Source of the DNA: an uncultured Amylibacter sp.
GTDB taxonomy: Bacteria > Pseudomonadota > Alphaproteobacteria > Rhodobacterales > Rhodobacteraceae
Direction of reading: 5' to 3'
DNA length: 64,000 bases
Assembly (NCBI GenBank): GCA_905181935.1
Contig: CAJIZV010000001.1
Span: forward strand, 186,001 to 250,000
Shown: positions 26,922 through 38,230 of the stretch, in pieces
Numbering within the stretch: position 1 is the first letter of the stretch
Layout of the letters: each line of letters opens with the position of its first letter
The notes under the pieces: model-generated
Told to the model about the DNA's origin: nothing
Databases searched by the model: none
The model's input: only the letters and a program-made list of their open reading frames with translations
Program-made: the position numbers and the translations under genes

Positions 26922-28352
26922 ATGATAAAATTTTCCGACCTGGGCCTAAGCCCAAAAGTAATGAAAGCCGTAGCAGACGCTGGCTATGACACTCCCACAC
27001 CTATACAAGCAGAAGCTATTCCACATGCACTAGAGGGCCGGGACGTATTGGGAATTGCACAAACCGGTACTGGTAAAACTGCTGGATTTACTCTTCCTAT
27101 GATACATAAGTTAGCGAGAGGTCGCGCACGGGCAAGGATGCCAAGATCATTAGTATTAGCTCCAACAAGAGAATTAGCTGCACAGGTCGCAGAAAACTTT
27201 GTACAATATGCTAAATATGTCAAACTAGATATGGCACTATTAATTGGTGGTGTTTCCTTCAAAGAACAAGACCGATTAATCGATAGAGGTGTTGATGTTT
27301 TAATTGCAACGCCGGGTCGTCTTCTTGATCACTTTGAACGTGGTAAACTGTTATTAACTGGCATTGAAATTATGGTTGTCGATGAGGCAGACCGTATGCT
27401 GGATATGGGTTTTATTCCAGACATTGAGCGTATTTTCAAACTTACGCCTTTTACACGCCAAACTCTATTTTTTAGTGCAACAATGGCACCCGAAATTACT
27501 CGTATTACGCAGGAATTTTTACAAAACCCACAACGTGTGGAAGTTGCACGTCAAGCTACAACAGCAGAAAACATCACTCAAAAAGTAGTTTGTTTCAAAG
27601 CAGAAAATCGCAAAGTTGAAGCTAAACAAAAACGTGAACTTTTGAGAACTATTATTGATAGTGAAGGTGACAAGTTAACGAATGGTATTATTTTCTGTAA
27701 TCGAAAAGTTGACGTAGATATTGTCATGAAGTCCCTAAAAAAACATGGCCATTCAGTAGGTGCTATTCATGGAGATTTGGATCAGCGTTATCGTATGGAA
27801 GTATTAGCTGGCTTCAAGAATAATGATATTACTTTATTAGTTGCATCAGATGTTGCTGCTCGCGGGCTAGACATTCCTGCAGTATCACACGTATTTAACT
27901 TTGATGTCCCTATACATGCTGAAGATTATGTACACCGTATTGGACGAACAGGCCGTGCAGGCCGCAAAGGATGGGCCTTCATGCTATGCCTACCGCATGA
28001 GATTAAGCATCTGGATAAAATTGAAGAGCTAGTAAAACAACCTGTTCCAAGGTTAGAGATGGATAGTTTTACAACTTCAAAACCAGAACGAAACGAGCAC
28101 CCTAAGAAAAAGCGTGTTCCAAATAGACCAAAAATAGTTACTGAAGTAAAAAATGTAGAACCTATCGCTAAAGCTGAAGTATTAGTAGAGACCGCTGTTA
28201 AAAATGGAATACCATCAGAAAACACTACCAAAACTGAAGTATCAGTAGAGCCTAATACAAAACATAAAACACAACGCAAAAGTAACCCAAAAGAACAAGA
28301 TAACAAAGTTAAGGGACTCGGAGATCACATTCCAGCTTTTTTAATGCGATAA
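26922..28352 (+). CDS. rhlE: DEAD-box RNA helicase, RhlE type
   Basis: A 476-residue two-domain helicase. The Q motif region is FSDLGLSPKVMKAV...PTPIQAEAIP, motif I AQTGTGKT (residues about 43-50), Ia PTRELA, II VDEADRMLDMGF, III FFSATMAPEI, and VI YVHRIGRTGRAGRKG. A basic, repetitive C-terminal tail (about residues 385-476, with Lys/Arg-rich runs and short TEVxVE repeats) probably binds RNA. RhlE helicases act in RNA decay and ribosome assembly, often in the cold; the RNase J gene is convergent downstream. The leader is structured (26854-26908). Confidence 0.92.
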   Translation: MIKFSDLGLSPKVMKAVADAGYDTPTPIQAEAIPHALEGRDVLGIAQTGTGKTAGFTLPMIHKLARGRARARMPRSLVLAPTRELAAQVAENFVQYAKYVKLDMALLIGGVSFKEQDRLIDRGVDVLIATPGRLLDHFERGKLLLTGIEIMVVDEADRMLDMGFIPDIERIFKLTPFTRQTLFFSATMAPEITRITQEFLQNPQRVEVARQATTAENITQKVVCFKAENRKVEAKQKRELLRTIIDSEGDKLTNGIIFCNRKVDVDIVMKSLKKHGHSVGAIHGDLDQRYRMEVLAGFKNNDITLLVASDVAARGLDIPAVSHVFNFDVPIHAEDYVHRIGRTGRAGRKGWAFMLCLPHEIKHLDKIEELVKQPVPRLEMDSFTTSKPERNEHPKKKRVPNRPKIVTEVKNVEPIAKAEVLVETAVKNGIPSENTTKTEVSVEPNTKHKTQRKSNPKEQDNKVKGLGDHIPAFLMR

Positions 28353-28403
28353 TCCTATCTTAATGGTCTATAAAATCTGAATTTATAATTATTCTAAAAA
28401 ACT

Positions 28404-28450
28404 ATAAATGGAGCAATTCTATTCTTAATAAAATTGCCCCATTTATTTTA
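28404..28450. terminator. Bidirectional terminator between rhlE and RNase J
   Basis: The arms at 28406-28418 and 28432-28444 pair over 13 positions with one A-C mismatch, and the outer bases extend the stem. On the plus strand TTTT follows at 28446-28449. On the minus strand the arm is followed by a run of six U (complement of the A-run near 28395). It suits both convergent transcripts, including the end of the long nuo-birA-coaX-rnj operon. Confidence 0.65.
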
Positions 28451-28471
28451 ACACTTAAGAATTTAATCAGG

Positions 28472-30139
28472 TTAACTTTCTAAACGATTTATCATTATGC
28501 GGGTGACTGGTTTTTTATCGATTTCATTTTTGCACACTTTAGAAACTATCTTAGATACTAATTTTTCAACCTCATGATCATCCTTTAAGAATTTTCCTTT
28601 GGACTTAGTCAAGGCATTTTCTATTTGTTCCTCAATCATTTCTGGCAAATCGTCTTCATGCGCTTCAGTTTCAGGCAAGCCAATTAACTCAACCCAAACG
28701 CCAAGTATGTCATTGTTTTCTATAACAAGTGAAACTGCTGCCATTCCTCTAGTTGCCATACGAATCCGTTCTAAAACAACACCGTCAAAGGCACCAATTA
28801 AGCGCGATCCATCAAGATAAGTTCTACCAGTTTGGATATGATCTACAACTTTAGCGCCCTTAGAACTAAATTCTACAACACTACCATTTATTGCAATTAA
28901 AGAATTAATTCCATTAGAAGTAGCTAGATCTGCATGCTCTTTCAGATGGCGGTATTCACCATGCATTGGAATCAAAGTTTTAGGCTTCAATAGACGGTGA
29001 ACCTCTTCAAGGTCTGGGCGGTTAGCATGACCAGATACATGATAAATTTCAGCACTATCATCAATTACATTAACACCCTGTAGAGCAAAGGAGTTAATTA
29101 TTCGGCCAACAGAAATTTCATTCCCAGGGATAGTTTTAGAAGAGAATAAGAATGTATCCCCTTTTTGCATTGTAATACCTAAATATTTTCCACGTGCCAA
29201 TTGTGCTGAAGCTGCACGACCCTCTCCTTGCGAACCTGTGACCAATAACATTAGGTTTTCGCGAGGGATATTTGGTATATCTTCAAGTTCTATAGTTGGT
29301 GGAAAATTATCTAAAACACCCGTTGCATGAGCGTAGCCTAACATTTTTTGCATCGAACGCCCCAACACACACACAGATCGACCAGCATCTATACCAGCCT
29401 GAGCCAATGTTTTTAAACGCGCTACGTTAGATGCAAATGTAGTGGCAACAACCATACCATTCGCACCTTTAATCATCTTAGCAATTGGCTTAACCAATGT
29501 TGCCTCTGATCTGCCCGGTTTTGTAGAGAATATATTAGTACTATCACATACAAGAACATCAACTCCTTTTTTTCCAAGCTCTGCAAACATTTCAGGATCA
29601 AATGGCTCACCAACACCAGGGTTAGGGTCAAGCTTTAAGTCTCCTGTATGAACAATACGGTGGTCTGGAGTTTCAATAACCAGACCCGATGCTTCAGGAA
29701 TTGAGTGCGGTACTGGTAATATACCCACCTTAAATTGGCCAACTGTTTTCATTTCTGGATAAGGCGGTAAAATTTCAATCATATCCGGATTTTGATTTCG
29801 ATCCTGCATTTTGGCACGAGCAACAGCCGCTGTAAATTTTCGGCAATAGATAGGTGCTTCCAGTCTAGGCCATAATAGACCTATTGCACCAATATGATCC
29901 TCATGTGCATGAGTTATAAAGATTGCATCAAGGCGATCTGCACGCTCTTGGATAAATTTTGTGTCAGCCATTATTAGGTCAACACCAGGTGTCCCATCCA
30001 TTGCAGGAAAAGTTACACCAACATCAGCTAGGATAAAGCGTTCTTTACCTTTAGGCCCATAGCCATAAATATACATATTCATACCAATTTCACCTGCCCC
30101 ACCAAGAGGAAGGTAAATCAATTTATTTTTAGATGTCAT
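28472..30139 (-). CDS. rnj: Ribonuclease J
   Basis: A 555-residue metallo-beta-lactamase/beta-CASP ribonuclease. The first metal motif HAHEDH is at residues 77-82; LPVPHSIPEASGLVIETP and VHTGDLKLD are the next motifs, and the beta-CASP block ends in YHVSGHANRPDLEEV and PMHGEYRHL. RNase J trims and degrades RNA from the 5' end; in alphaproteobacteria it works beside RNase E in rRNA and mRNA maturation. The gene starts one base after the coaX stop (TAATATG) and is the last gene of the nuo-birA-coaX-rnj run, a gene order recalled from Rhodobacterales genomes. Confidence 0.95.
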   Translation of the reverse strand: MTSKNKLIYLPLGGAGEIGMNMYIYGYGPKGKERFILADVGVTFPAMDGTPGVDLIMADTKFIQERADRLDAIFITHAHEDHIGAIGLLWPRLEAPIYCRKFTAAVARAKMQDRNQNPDMIEILPPYPEMKTVGQFKVGILPVPHSIPEASGLVIETPDHRIVHTGDLKLDPNPGVGEPFDPEMFAELGKKGVDVLVCDSTNIFSTKPGRSEATLVKPIAKMIKGANGMVVATTFASNVARLKTLAQAGIDAGRSVCVLGRSMQKMLGYAHATGVLDNFPPTIELEDIPNIPRENLMLLVTGSQGEGRAASAQLARGKYLGITMQKGDTFLFSSKTIPGNEISVGRIINSFALQGVNVIDDSAEIYHVSGHANRPDLEEVHRLLKPKTLIPMHGEYRHLKEHADLATSNGINSLIAINGSVVEFSSKGAKVVDHIQTGRTYLDGSRLIGAFDGVVLERIRMATRGMAAVSLVIENNDILGVWVELIGLPETEAHEDDLPEMIEEQIENALTKSKGKFLKDDHEVEKLVSKIVSKVCKNEIDKKPVTRIMINRLES

Positions 30140-30140
30140 A

Positions 30141-30908
30141 TTATTTCCGATTTGTCTGATCTACCAGGTATAGACCGTGTAATGTCAGGTCTAGGTCAAT
30201 GTGGTCAATCACATTCGTACCACGTTCGAATAACGTCGAAAGTCCACCAGTAGATATAATTTTCATGTCTCGAGGATGTTCTGCTTTAATTTTTTCACAA
30301 ATACCTTCAACCAAACCAACATAGCCCCAAAAAATACCCGATTGCATACACGCTACAGTATTTGTACCAATCACCTGATTAGGCTGTGCAATATCTATAT
30401 GTGGCAAGGCTGCGGCGCGTTCATGAAGTGCTAGTAATGACAAATTTACGCCTGGTGCAATAACACCACCAATATAAGCTCCATCTTGATCAACAACGTC
30501 AAACGTTGTTGCTGTACCAAAATCGACCACAATCAAGTCACCGCCAAATTGGCTATAAGCACCAACAGTGTTAACCAATCGGTCAGGCCCAACAGTTACA
30601 CCGGCATCAACACGAATACTTACACCTAGATTACACTCAGGCTTACCAACGACCAATGGCCGACAATTAAAATAACGGTCTGATAGTACACGCAAATTAA
30701 AAACGACGCGAGGCACAGTGGAGCTAACAACAACCCGTTTGATTTTTGCCTTTATTTTATTGAGTTCCATTAACTGATTAAGCCAAACAAAATACTCATC
30801 TGCCGTACGGCCAGCAAGTGTTTCACATCGCCAATGGGCAATAAATTTAATACCATCATGCAAGGCAAAAACTGTATTCGTATTTCCAACATCAATTGCT
30901 AATAACAT
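30141..30908 (-). CDS. coaX: Type III pantothenate kinase
   Basis: 255 residues from the ATG at 30908 (MLLAIDVGNTNT), which has AGGA seven bases upstream; a GTG two codons earlier is too close to that site. It is an ASKHA-fold kinase with phosphate loop DVGNTNTVFAL, the GPDRLVNTVGAY substrate block and VVDFGTATTFDVV. It catalyses the first step of coenzyme A synthesis and is the type insensitive to CoA feedback. The gene sits between birA and RNase J in one transcript. Confidence 0.95.
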   Translation of the reverse strand: MLLAIDVGNTNTVFALHDGIKFIAHWRCETLAGRTADEYFVWLNQLMELNKIKAKIKRVVVSSTVPRVVFNLRVLSDRYFNCRPLVVGKPECNLGVSIRVDAGVTVGPDRLVNTVGAYSQFGGDLIVVDFGTATTFDVVDQDGAYIGGVIAPGVNLSLLALHERAAALPHIDIAQPNQVIGTNTVACMQSGIFWGYVGLVEGICEKIKAEHPRDMKIISTGGLSTLFERGTNVIDHIDLDLTLHGLYLVDQTNRK

Positions 30909-30917
30909 TTTCACATC

Positions 30918-31649
30918 CTAAAAAAAGATATCAGCGGCATGGATCACATGTCGCGTATCCCCTGCTTGTAATACAACCCCACCCTGTTCGTCCACTGTGT
31001 CAAATATTCCAGTAATTTCATTATTAGATAATCGTGCAGTAATTATCTCGCCTAATTTAGCTGCATTTTGAAGCCAATCAGAACGAATTGATGCAAAACC
31101 ATATGATTTGAACTGTGTTTCGCGTATCGAAAAAAAATGTGCTACAATTTTCAGAAAGTTAGAAGCCTCAATTATTCCATTAAGACATCTTGGTGGCGTT
31201 GAACCTTTTTCAATTTTCTTTAATTCTGGAGGAATGGCTAAATTCACACCTATACCAATACTCAAATGACTTGAATTAATACCACAAGTTTCTAGAAGAA
31301 TACCAGCCACTTTACCACCCTCCATCAAAACATCATTTGGCCATTTTAAATCAAATCTTTCTGGAGAACCCGTGATATGTACCAATGCATCTCTTAATGC
31401 TAAACTAGCAACAAAACTATAAAGAGCCACAGTCGATAAGCCATCAGAAATTGGCATTAATAGAGTTGCCGAAAAATTGCCTTTTTGGCTTGACCAAGCA
31501 CGGCCCCGCCTTCCTACACCCTCAGACTGTTCATCTGCCAAGATCCACAAAGGTGCAAAAGTATCAGCAGCACGTCTTGCACTTTCTTTATTTGTACTAT
31601 CAATGGTTTTAAAAGAAATACAATTAACGCCTGCAGGCCATTTGATCAT
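30918..31649 (-). CDS. birA: Biotin-[acetyl-CoA carboxylase] ligase
   Basis: A 243-residue catalytic-only form of BirA: there is no N-terminal winged-helix DNA-binding domain, so it should not act as a biotin repressor. Seen: [14 protein letters not shown], the biotin/AMP loop [15 protein letters not shown], and [17 protein letters not shown]. It attaches biotin to the acetyl-CoA carboxylase carrier protein. The start overlaps the nuoN stop by 4 bp (ATGA), so it is translated from the nuo transcript. Confidence 0.93.
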   Translation of the reverse strand: MIKWPAGVNCISFKTIDSTNKESARRAADTFAPLWILADEQSEGVGRRGRAWSSQKGNFSATLLMPISDGLSTVALYSFVASLALRDALVHITGSPERFDLKWPNDVLMEGGKVAGILLETCGINSSHLSIGIGVNLAIPPELKKIEKGSTPPRCLNGIIEASNFLKIVAHFFSIRETQFKSYGFASIRSDWLQNAAKLGEIITARLSNNEITGIFDTVDEQGGVVLQAGDTRHVIHAADIFF

Positions 31650-33085
31650 TTAAAAAGTGATGCGGCAGCATCTGCCGCAATAGATTCAATTCCAAACAAA
31701 TTAACAGCACCAAAAAGCATAATCAGTGTTGCGCCATACAAAGCAACCTTGTGAAGTATAGGCATTTTACCAGTCATTGGCTCAACATCGTCTCCAAAAT
31801 ACATATAGTAAATAATACGTAAATAATAGAACGCACCTATAACAGAAGCAATTACACCGGCGATTGCTAACCAAGCCAAGCCAGCATTTACTGCCGCTTT
31901 TAAAACGTATAATTTACCAAAAAATCCAACTAATGGTGGAATACCCGCAAGGCTAAACATCAATGCAGCTAAAGCCGCAGCACGTATTGGTTCAGAGCGA
32001 GAATATAACCCTAGAGATCTAATATCAGTAACCGGTTGACCCTCGCGTTCCATATTCAAGATAAAAGCAAATACACCCACATTCATGGTCACATATATAG
32101 ACATATAAATTAGTAATGCTTGAACACCCTCTTGTGTACCAGATGATAAACCAAGCAAAGCAAAACCCATATGTGCAATAGAAGAGTATGCCATTAGTCG
32201 TTTAATATTGGTTTGCCCTATTGCGGCGATAGACCCTAAAAACATTGATATAAAAGATAAAAATGCAACAATTTGCTGCCAATCAGCAATAGCTCCACCA
32301 AATGCATCATGCACAACACGGGCAAATAAACCTGCAGCGGCAACTTTTGGCGCAGTAGCAAAGAAACCTGTTACAGGCGTTGGGGAGCCCTCATAAACAT
32401 CAGGTGTCCACATATGAAATGGAGCTGCAGATATTTTAAATCCCATACCTACACACAAAAAGACCAACCCAAACAACATCCCCATGCCCAGACCATCGCT
32501 GTGTATAGTTTCGGAAATACCCGCAAAATTAGTAGTCCCAGAAAAGCCATAAACTAGAGATGCACCATATAGTAACAAGCCAGAGGATAAGGCACCTAAT
32601 ACAAAATATTTCAAACCGGCTTCAGTTGAACGAATGCTATCACGTCGAAAAGATGCAACTACGTAAAGTGCTAAAGATTGTAGCTCTAATCCCATATAAA
32701 GCGCCATCAAATCGCCTGCGGAAACCATTAGCATCATTCCTAATGTTGCTAGAGCAATAAGAATTGGAAATTCAAATTTTAACAATTTATTTTTTTCAAG
32801 ATACTCTTGCGATAAAAGTAGCATTGCCGAAGAACCAAATAAAATCACTACTTTTGTATAGCGGGCGAAACCGTCATTAGTGAATGATCCATCAAAAGCT
32901 GTAGAATTTGCAATTGGCGCAAATGCAATCCAAAGACCCAGCGCGGCCATTACTCCAGAGGTTGCCCAAAAAATAAAACCAGCTAAACGGTCTTTGCCTC
33001 CATAGACAGCCAACATTAAAGCGGCCATTGCATAAACTGCCAGAATAATTTCTGGAAGGACTGTATTGATATCTGTGCTGATCAT
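31646..33085 (-). CDS. nuoN: NADH dehydrogenase I subunit N
   Basis: A 479-residue membrane subunit with about 14 helices and the antiporter-like proton-channel fold. [21 protein letters not shown] carries the conserved Glu of helix 5. [18 protein letters not shown] and [20 protein letters not shown] are standard NuoN blocks with the key lysine and histidine region. It forms one of the three antiporter-type modules of complex I. It lies 15 bases after nuoM and overlaps birA. Confidence 0.95.
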   Translation of the reverse strand: MISTDINTVLPEIILAVYAMAALMLAVYGGKDRLAGFIFWATSGVMAALGLWIAFAPIANSTAFDGSFTNDGFARYTKVVILFGSSAMLLLSQEYLEKNKLLKFEFPILIALATLGMMLMVSAGDLMALYMGLELQSLALYVVASFRRDSIRSTEAGLKYFVLGALSSGLLLYGASLVYGFSGTTNFAGISETIHSDGLGMGMLFGLVFLCVGMGFKISAAPFHMWTPDVYEGSPTPVTGFFATAPKVAAAGLFARVVHDAFGGAIADWQQIVAFLSFISMFLGSIAAIGQTNIKRLMAYSSIAHMGFALLGLSSGTQEGVQALLIYMSIYVTMNVGVFAFILNMEREGQPVTDIRSLGLYSRSEPIRAAALAALMFSLAGIPPLVGFFGKLYVLKAAVNAGLAWLAIAGVIASVIGAFYYLRIIYYMYFGDDVEPMTGKMPILHKVALYGATLIMLFGAVNLFGIESIAADAAASLFK

Positions 33086-33100
33086 AGCTTCGATACCCCT

Positions 33101-34642
33101 TTAATTTGCGGCATTAGGAGCTGCATCAATTAATACTCCCTGTGCGGCGTGTACTTGTTCCAATAAGGCACTCACGGACGGGCCAATCAGATCCAAAATT
33201 AATGCAGGGTAAATACCCAATAATAGTGTCATAACGACTAGAGGCGTAATCATTAGCTTTTCACGCAAATCCATATCAACAATGCTTTTCAAACTTTCTT
33301 TGATCAGATCTCCAAATACTACGCGACGGTATAGCCACAATGCATAACCAGCTGACAAAATTACGCCAGTAGTTGCACCAAAAGCAATCCAAGTATTAGC
33401 CTTGAATGCCGCAGTTAAAGTAAGAAACTCACCTACAAAACCGGATGTTCCTGGAAGCCCAACATTAGCCATTGTGAAAAGCATAAATATTAGCGCAAAA
33501 ATTGGCATACGGATAACTAAACCACCATAGGCTTCTATATCTCGTGTATGCATACGATCATAAATCACACCAACCCCCAAAAATAAAGCTGCAGATATAA
33601 ATCCGTGACTTAACATTTGGAAAATGGCACCATCCAAACCCTGTTGATTAATTGTAAAAATACCCATGGTAACAAAGCCCATGTGGGCAACAGATGAATA
33701 CGCAATTAACTTTTTCATGTCTTCTTGGACCAAAGCCACAAAGGACGTGTAAATTATAGCAATAACAGAAATCGTCATAACAAACGTAGCCATGACATCT
33801 GATCCAATTGGAAACATTGGCAAACTAAACCGAAGGAAACCATAACCACCCATCTTTAATAAGATCGCAGCTAATACTACAGAGCCTGCAGTTGGTGCTT
33901 GTACGTGTGCGTCTGGCAACCAGGTGTGAACTGGCCACATTGGCATTTTCACAGCAAAAGATGCAAAAAATCCTAAAAAGAGTAATGTTTGAATGCCACC
34001 AACAATCGTTACACCTAGAATAATGATACTTTCAGAAGAAAATTGATGTTGCATCAATTCTGGAATATCCGTCGTACCGGCTTCAAACCACATGTAAATA
34101 ATAGCGATCAACATCAAAACTGACCCAAGAAGCGTATATAAAAATAGCTTAAAGGCCGCATAAATACGATCTTTTCCACCCCAGATACCGACAATTAAAA
34201 ACATTGGTATCAAGCCAGCTTCAAAAACCACGTAGAATAAGATGATATCCAAGGAACTGAATACTGCAAGCATCATTGTTTCCAAGATCAAAAACATGAT
34301 CATGCATTCTTTGACACGGACAGTTATCATCCAACAAGCACCAATAACAATTGGCATCAAGAACGTTGTTAACATCACAAACAAAATGCTTATGCCGTCT
34401 AATCCTACTTTATATTTTAATCCAGCTAACCAATTATATTCCTCGACAAATTGAAAGTTGGTATTTGATGGGTCAAACTGTGTAAGCAATGGGATGCTGA
34501 TCAGAAAAGTTGCCAAAGTAGCAACTAGTGCCAATATTTTTGCATTTTTTTGCGATGCATTGTCTTCACCACGTAAAATAACTGCCAATATCAAAGCTGC
34601 TATTGATGGTAAGAAAATAACAATAGACAAAAGATTATCCAT
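33101..34642 (-). CDS. nuoM: NADH dehydrogenase I subunit M
   Basis: A 513-residue antiporter-like membrane subunit with about 14 helices. [19 protein letters not shown] and [20 protein letters not shown] are NuoM signatures, the latter with the conserved Glu. [20 protein letters not shown] and [13 protein letters not shown] follow as expected. It pumps protons in the distal arm of complex I. Its start overlaps the nuoL stop by one base (TAATG). Confidence 0.96.
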   Translation of the reverse strand: MDNLLSIVIFLPSIAALILAVILRGEDNASQKNAKILALVATLATFLISIPLLTQFDPSNTNFQFVEEYNWLAGLKYKVGLDGISILFVMLTTFLMPIVIGACWMITVRVKECMIMFLILETMMLAVFSSLDIILFYVVFEAGLIPMFLIVGIWGGKDRIYAAFKLFLYTLLGSVLMLIAIIYMWFEAGTTDIPELMQHQFSSESIIILGVTIVGGIQTLLFLGFFASFAVKMPMWPVHTWLPDAHVQAPTAGSVVLAAILLKMGGYGFLRFSLPMFPIGSDVMATFVMTISVIAIIYTSFVALVQEDMKKLIAYSSVAHMGFVTMGIFTINQQGLDGAIFQMLSHGFISAALFLGVGVIYDRMHTRDIEAYGGLVIRMPIFALIFMLFTMANVGLPGTSGFVGEFLTLTAAFKANTWIAFGATTGVILSAGYALWLYRRVVFGDLIKESLKSIVDMDLREKLMITPLVVMTLLLGIYPALILDLIGPSVSALLEQVHAAQGVLIDAAPNAAN

Positions 34643-36618
34643 TAACGGGACCCTCCTGTCACTGCAAACCAGGTAACAATCACCACAACACCAATAAACA
34701 TTATAAATGCGTAGTGGAATAAATAGCCTGACTGTATTGCCTGATATTTACGTGTAATAAATGGAATAATACCTAACGCTAGACCATTAATTCCGCCATC
34801 GATTACAGCTCCATCACCTTTTCTCCAAAGAAAAGTACCAAACCGTTTTGCAGGACGAACAAAGATCATGTCATACAGCTCATCAAAGTACCATTTATTC
34901 AAAAATAGCGCATAAAGACTTCTTTGTTGTTTTGCTAATTTCGCGGGGTTTTCAGGAGACCAGATGTAAAACCACATTGCTAAAAGAAATCCTAACAACA
35001 TTGCAAAAAATGGAGATACTTTAACCCAATTCTTAACTGCATGAGCATCATGCACAACATGATTTGTATCATGATTAGCATACAAAGATGCACCAAAGAA
35101 ATCTTCCCAGTGATGGCCAAAGAAATCTTCATACCAGACCATACCCGCAAAAACTGCTCCCAATGCTAAAACAAACAAGGGTATCAACATTACAATTGGA
35201 CTTTCATGTGCATGATCATGTGTATGCTTATCTCCACGAGATTTTCCGTAGAAAGTGAGGAATATCAAGCGCCACGAATAAAAACTAGTCATTGCAGCAG
35301 CGATGACTAGCATCACGAAGGCATATTGACCAACACCAGTGCCTGCACCGTATGCGCTCTCTATTATTGCGTCCTTAGACAAAAACCCAGCAAAACCAAT
35401 ATGTGTCAGTGGAATACCAACACCGGTTATGGCCAAAGTACCAATCATCATTGCGGCAAAAGTAAATGGAATTTTCTTACGAAGGCCCCCATAATTACGC
35501 ATATCTTGCTCATGGTGCATCGCATGGATTACAGAACCCGCACCCAAAAACAACATCGCCTTAAAAAATGCATGCGTGAATAAGTGAAACATTGCTACGC
35601 CATATGCACCAACGCCAGCAGCAACAAACATATAACCAAGTTGGGAACATGTTGAATAAGCAATCACACGCTTAATATCATTCTGAACTAACCCAACGGT
35701 AGCAGCAAAGAATGCTGTTGTAGCACCTATTATAACAATAAAGTTTGGCGTGAATGTTGCATATTCCATAAGCGGGGAAAGGCGACAAACCATAAATACT
35801 CCAGCAGTTACCATAGTGGCTGCATGGATTAGAGCTGATACAGGAGTAGGCCCTTCCATTGCATCTGGCAACCACGTGTGGAGCATTAATTGCGCGGACT
35901 TACCCATAGCACCTATGAATAGTAGCATAGTAATAACTTCTAAAGCATTTAAGTCCCAAGATAAAAACTGCAAAGTTGTTTTGCTTAATGCTTCTGCATT
36001 GTGTGGGTCCAAAACTTCAGAAAAGTTGATGCTACCAGAAAGGTAAAATAGGCCAAAAATACCTAACGCAAATCCAAAATCTCCAACACGATTAACAATA
36101 AATGCTTTCATAGCAGCAGCACCCGCAGATGGCTTACGGTAATAAAAGCCGATCAGTAAGTATGATGCAACACCAACGCCCTCCCAGCCAAAAAACATTT
36201 GCAATAAGTTGTCAGATGTTACCAACATTAACATCGTAAATGTAAAAAATGACAGGTAAGCAAAGAACCGGGGCTTATAACTTTCGCCCTCTTTCCACTG
36301 AGGGTCTTTATCCATGTAACCCCACGAATACAGGTGAACTAATGCAGATACTGTATTAATTACAATCAACATTATAGCAGTCAAGCGGTCCATCTTGATG
36401 GCCCAATTTGTAGTTAATGTTCCACTTTCAATAAAACGAAATAATGAAATAGTATAACCATCACCATGAAAACTAAGAAAAATTACCCAAGATAGGATTG
36501 CGGACAAAAACAGGCCACCAGTAGCTACTACCATAGCTGCTTTTTCACCAATAATACGATGACCAAAGCCACATATAATTGAACCAATTAGCGGGGCAAA
36601 TAGCAAGATCATTTCCAT
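34642..36618 (-). CDS. nuoL: NADH dehydrogenase I subunit L
   Basis: A 658-residue subunit, the largest membrane subunit of complex [20 protein letters not shown] carries the conserved Glu, and [20 protein letters not shown] and [19 protein letters not shown] are classic NuoL blocks. A His-rich loop (about residues 470-530, including [12 protein letters not shown] and the GHHWEDFFG area) precedes the long lateral helix that clamps NuoM and NuoN. Three bases separate it from nuoK. Confidence 0.96.
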   Translation of the reverse strand: MEMILLFAPLIGSIICGFGHRIIGEKAAMVVATGGLFLSAILSWVIFLSFHGDGYTISLFRFIESGTLTTNWAIKMDRLTAIMLIVINTVSALVHLYSWGYMDKDPQWKEGESYKPRFFAYLSFFTFTMLMLVTSDNLLQMFFGWEGVGVASYLLIGFYYRKPSAGAAAMKAFIVNRVGDFGFALGIFGLFYLSGSINFSEVLDPHNAEALSKTTLQFLSWDLNALEVITMLLFIGAMGKSAQLMLHTWLPDAMEGPTPVSALIHAATMVTAGVFMVCRLSPLMEYATFTPNFIVIIGATTAFFAATVGLVQNDIKRVIAYSTCSQLGYMFVAAGVGAYGVAMFHLFTHAFFKAMLFLGAGSVIHAMHHEQDMRNYGGLRKKIPFTFAAMMIGTLAITGVGIPLTHIGFAGFLSKDAIIESAYGAGTGVGQYAFVMLVIAAAMTSFYSWRLIFLTFYGKSRGDKHTHDHAHESPIVMLIPLFVLALGAVFAGMVWYEDFFGHHWEDFFGASLYANHDTNHVVHDAHAVKNWVKVSPFFAMLLGFLLAMWFYIWSPENPAKLAKQQRSLYALFLNKWYFDELYDMIFVRPAKRFGTFLWRKGDGAVIDGGINGLALGIIPFITRKYQAIQSGYLFHYAFIMFIGVVVIVTWFAVTGGSR

Positions 36619-36621
36619 GAC

Positions 36622-36927
36622 TTAGCCTTTCATCACATTAATGTCTTCAACTGCAATCGTTCCACGTACACGGAAGAAGCAAACAAGAATAGCCAATCCA
36701 ATTGCAGCTTCTGCGGCGGCAACTGTTAGAATAAATAAAGTAAAAACTTGCCCCGTCAAATCTCCCAAATGAGTGGAGAAAGCTACAAAATTAATATTTA
36801 CAGCCAAAAGCATTAATTCTATGGACATCAAAATAACAATAACGTTCTTACGATTTAAAAAAATACCAAAAATACCAATAACAAATAATAATGCTGCAAC
36901 AGTAAGGTAGTGTTCGACTGATATCAT
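36622..36927 (-). CDS. nuoK: NADH dehydrogenase I subunit K
   Basis: A 101-residue subunit with three membrane helices. The two conserved glutamates of the proton path are in [18 protein letters not shown] and [18 protein letters not shown]. Length is normal for the family. The start overlaps the nuoJ stop by 4 bp. Confidence 0.95.
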   Translation of the reverse strand: MISVEHYLTVAALLFVIGIFGIFLNRKNVIVILMSIELMLLAVNINFVAFSTHLGDLTGQVFTLFILTVAAAEAAIGLAILVCFFRVRGTIAVEDINVMKG

Positions 36928-37538
36928 AATCCCTGCCCCGACTTCACATTAATAACTTCCATTGCTTCGGCAGGATCTCGTTGCATTTGATCAACGACAT
37001 TTTGACGCTTAACATCGGTACGATGGCGCAGAGTGAGGACGATAGCGCCAATCATGGCTGTTAAAAGTATCAAGCCTGCTATTTGAAATAAATATATATA
37101 ATCAGTGTAAATTATTTGTCCTAAGGCGAGCGTATTGTGCACATCACCTATGGGTGGAGTAGGTGACTGTAGTAATGATCCAGCTTCCGGTGCAACTTTC
37201 CAGTGGCCAATAACCAAACCAAGTTCCATTAACAAGACAACCCCAATAGCTAATCCAATCAAAAAATACTTTTGCATACCAGACTTTAACTCAACAAAAT
37301 CAACATCTAACATCATCACGACAAACAAAAACAAAACCGCAACAGCGCCAACATAAACAATAGCTAAAAGCATAGCGACAAACTCGGCGCCCATTAAAAC
37401 AAATAAGGACGCAGCAGAGAAAAAGGTAAGAATTAACCAAAGTACTGAATGTACAGGATTACGGGCTACAACAACGAATAGTCCTGACATTACTGCCGTG
37501 ATTGAGAAAAGGTAAAATGCGAATAAGGTAACGGTCAT
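36924..37538 (-). CDS. nuoJ: NADH dehydrogenase I subunit J
   Basis: A 204-residue, five-helix subunit. [25 protein letters not shown] contains the conserved helix-3 pi-bulge region with YVGAVAVLF. The C-terminal tail is hydrophilic ([15 protein letters not shown]). It links the quinone end of complex I to the antiporter modules. It follows nuoI after eight bases and overlaps nuoK. Confidence 0.95.
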   Translation of the reverse strand: MTVTLFAFYLFSITAVMSGLFVVVARNPVHSVLWLILTFFSAASLFVLMGAEFVAMLLAIVYVGAVAVLFLFVVMMLDVDFVELKSGMQKYFLIGLAIGVVLLMELGLVIGHWKVAPEAGSLLQSPTPPIGDVHNTLALGQIIYTDYIYLFQIAGLILLTAMIGAIVLTLRHRTDVKRQNVVDQMQRDPAEAMEVINVKSGQGL

Positions 37539-37546
37539 AATTATTC

Positions 37547-38038
37547 CTAACGATATGGTGCATCAAGTTCGAGGTTGCGTGCTATTTCCGCTTCCCATCG
37601 ATCGCCGTTCGCCAGCAACTTATCTTTATTATAAAAAAGCTCTTCACGCGTTTCTGTAGCAAACTCAAAGTTTGGCCCTTCAACGATTGCATCTACAGGG
37701 CAAGCTTCTTGGCAGAAACCACAGTAAATGCATTTTGTCATATCTATATCGTATCGAGTTGTTCTACGTGATCCATCGTCACGGGGCTCAGCATCAATAG
37801 TAATTGCTTGAGCAGGACAAACTGCTTCACAAAGTTTACAAGCAATACAACGCTCTTCACCATTTGCATAACGCCGTAATGCATGTTCGCCACGAAAACG
37901 TGGTGATAAAGGCCCTTTTTCATGTGGATAGTTTAGCGTTACCTTAGGCTTGAAAAAGTATTTCAACCCTAACCTCATTCCAACGAAAAAATCCGCCAAC
38001 AAAAAGTATTTTCCAGCACGAATGTAATCAAATGACAT
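37547..38038 (-). CDS. nuoI: NADH dehydrogenase I subunit I (two [4Fe-4S] clusters)
   Basis: A 163-residue ferredoxin-like subunit. The two cluster motifs are [16 protein letters not shown] and [16 protein letters not shown], carrying electrons to cluster N2 in NuoB. The N-terminal amphipathic helix ([19 protein letters not shown]) anchors it to the membrane arm. A strong ribosome site (AAGGAG, seven bases before the ATG) suggests independent initiation after the 192-bp gap that separates it from nuoH. Confidence 0.96.
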   Translation of the reverse strand: MSFDYIRAGKYFLLADFFVGMRLGLKYFFKPKVTLNYPHEKGPLSPRFRGEHALRRYANGEERCIACKLCEAVCPAQAITIDAEPRDDGSRRTTRYDIDMTKCIYCGFCQEACPVDAIVEGPNFEFATETREELFYNKDKLLANGDRWEAEIARNLELDAPYR

Positions 38039-38230
38039 GCAGATCTCCTTAACCTCTTAATCGTTAACAAGGCATGTCTTCAAATACCGTGTTCGACATC
38101 GTTGTAATGATATAAATTCAGATTTTCTTCAACAACAAAGCGTTTAATTATTCATAATACTTGGAGTGAAATATACGATCATTAAAAATCAATTCACATA
38201 TATCCTCACATTGCTTATTTTAATCATCAA

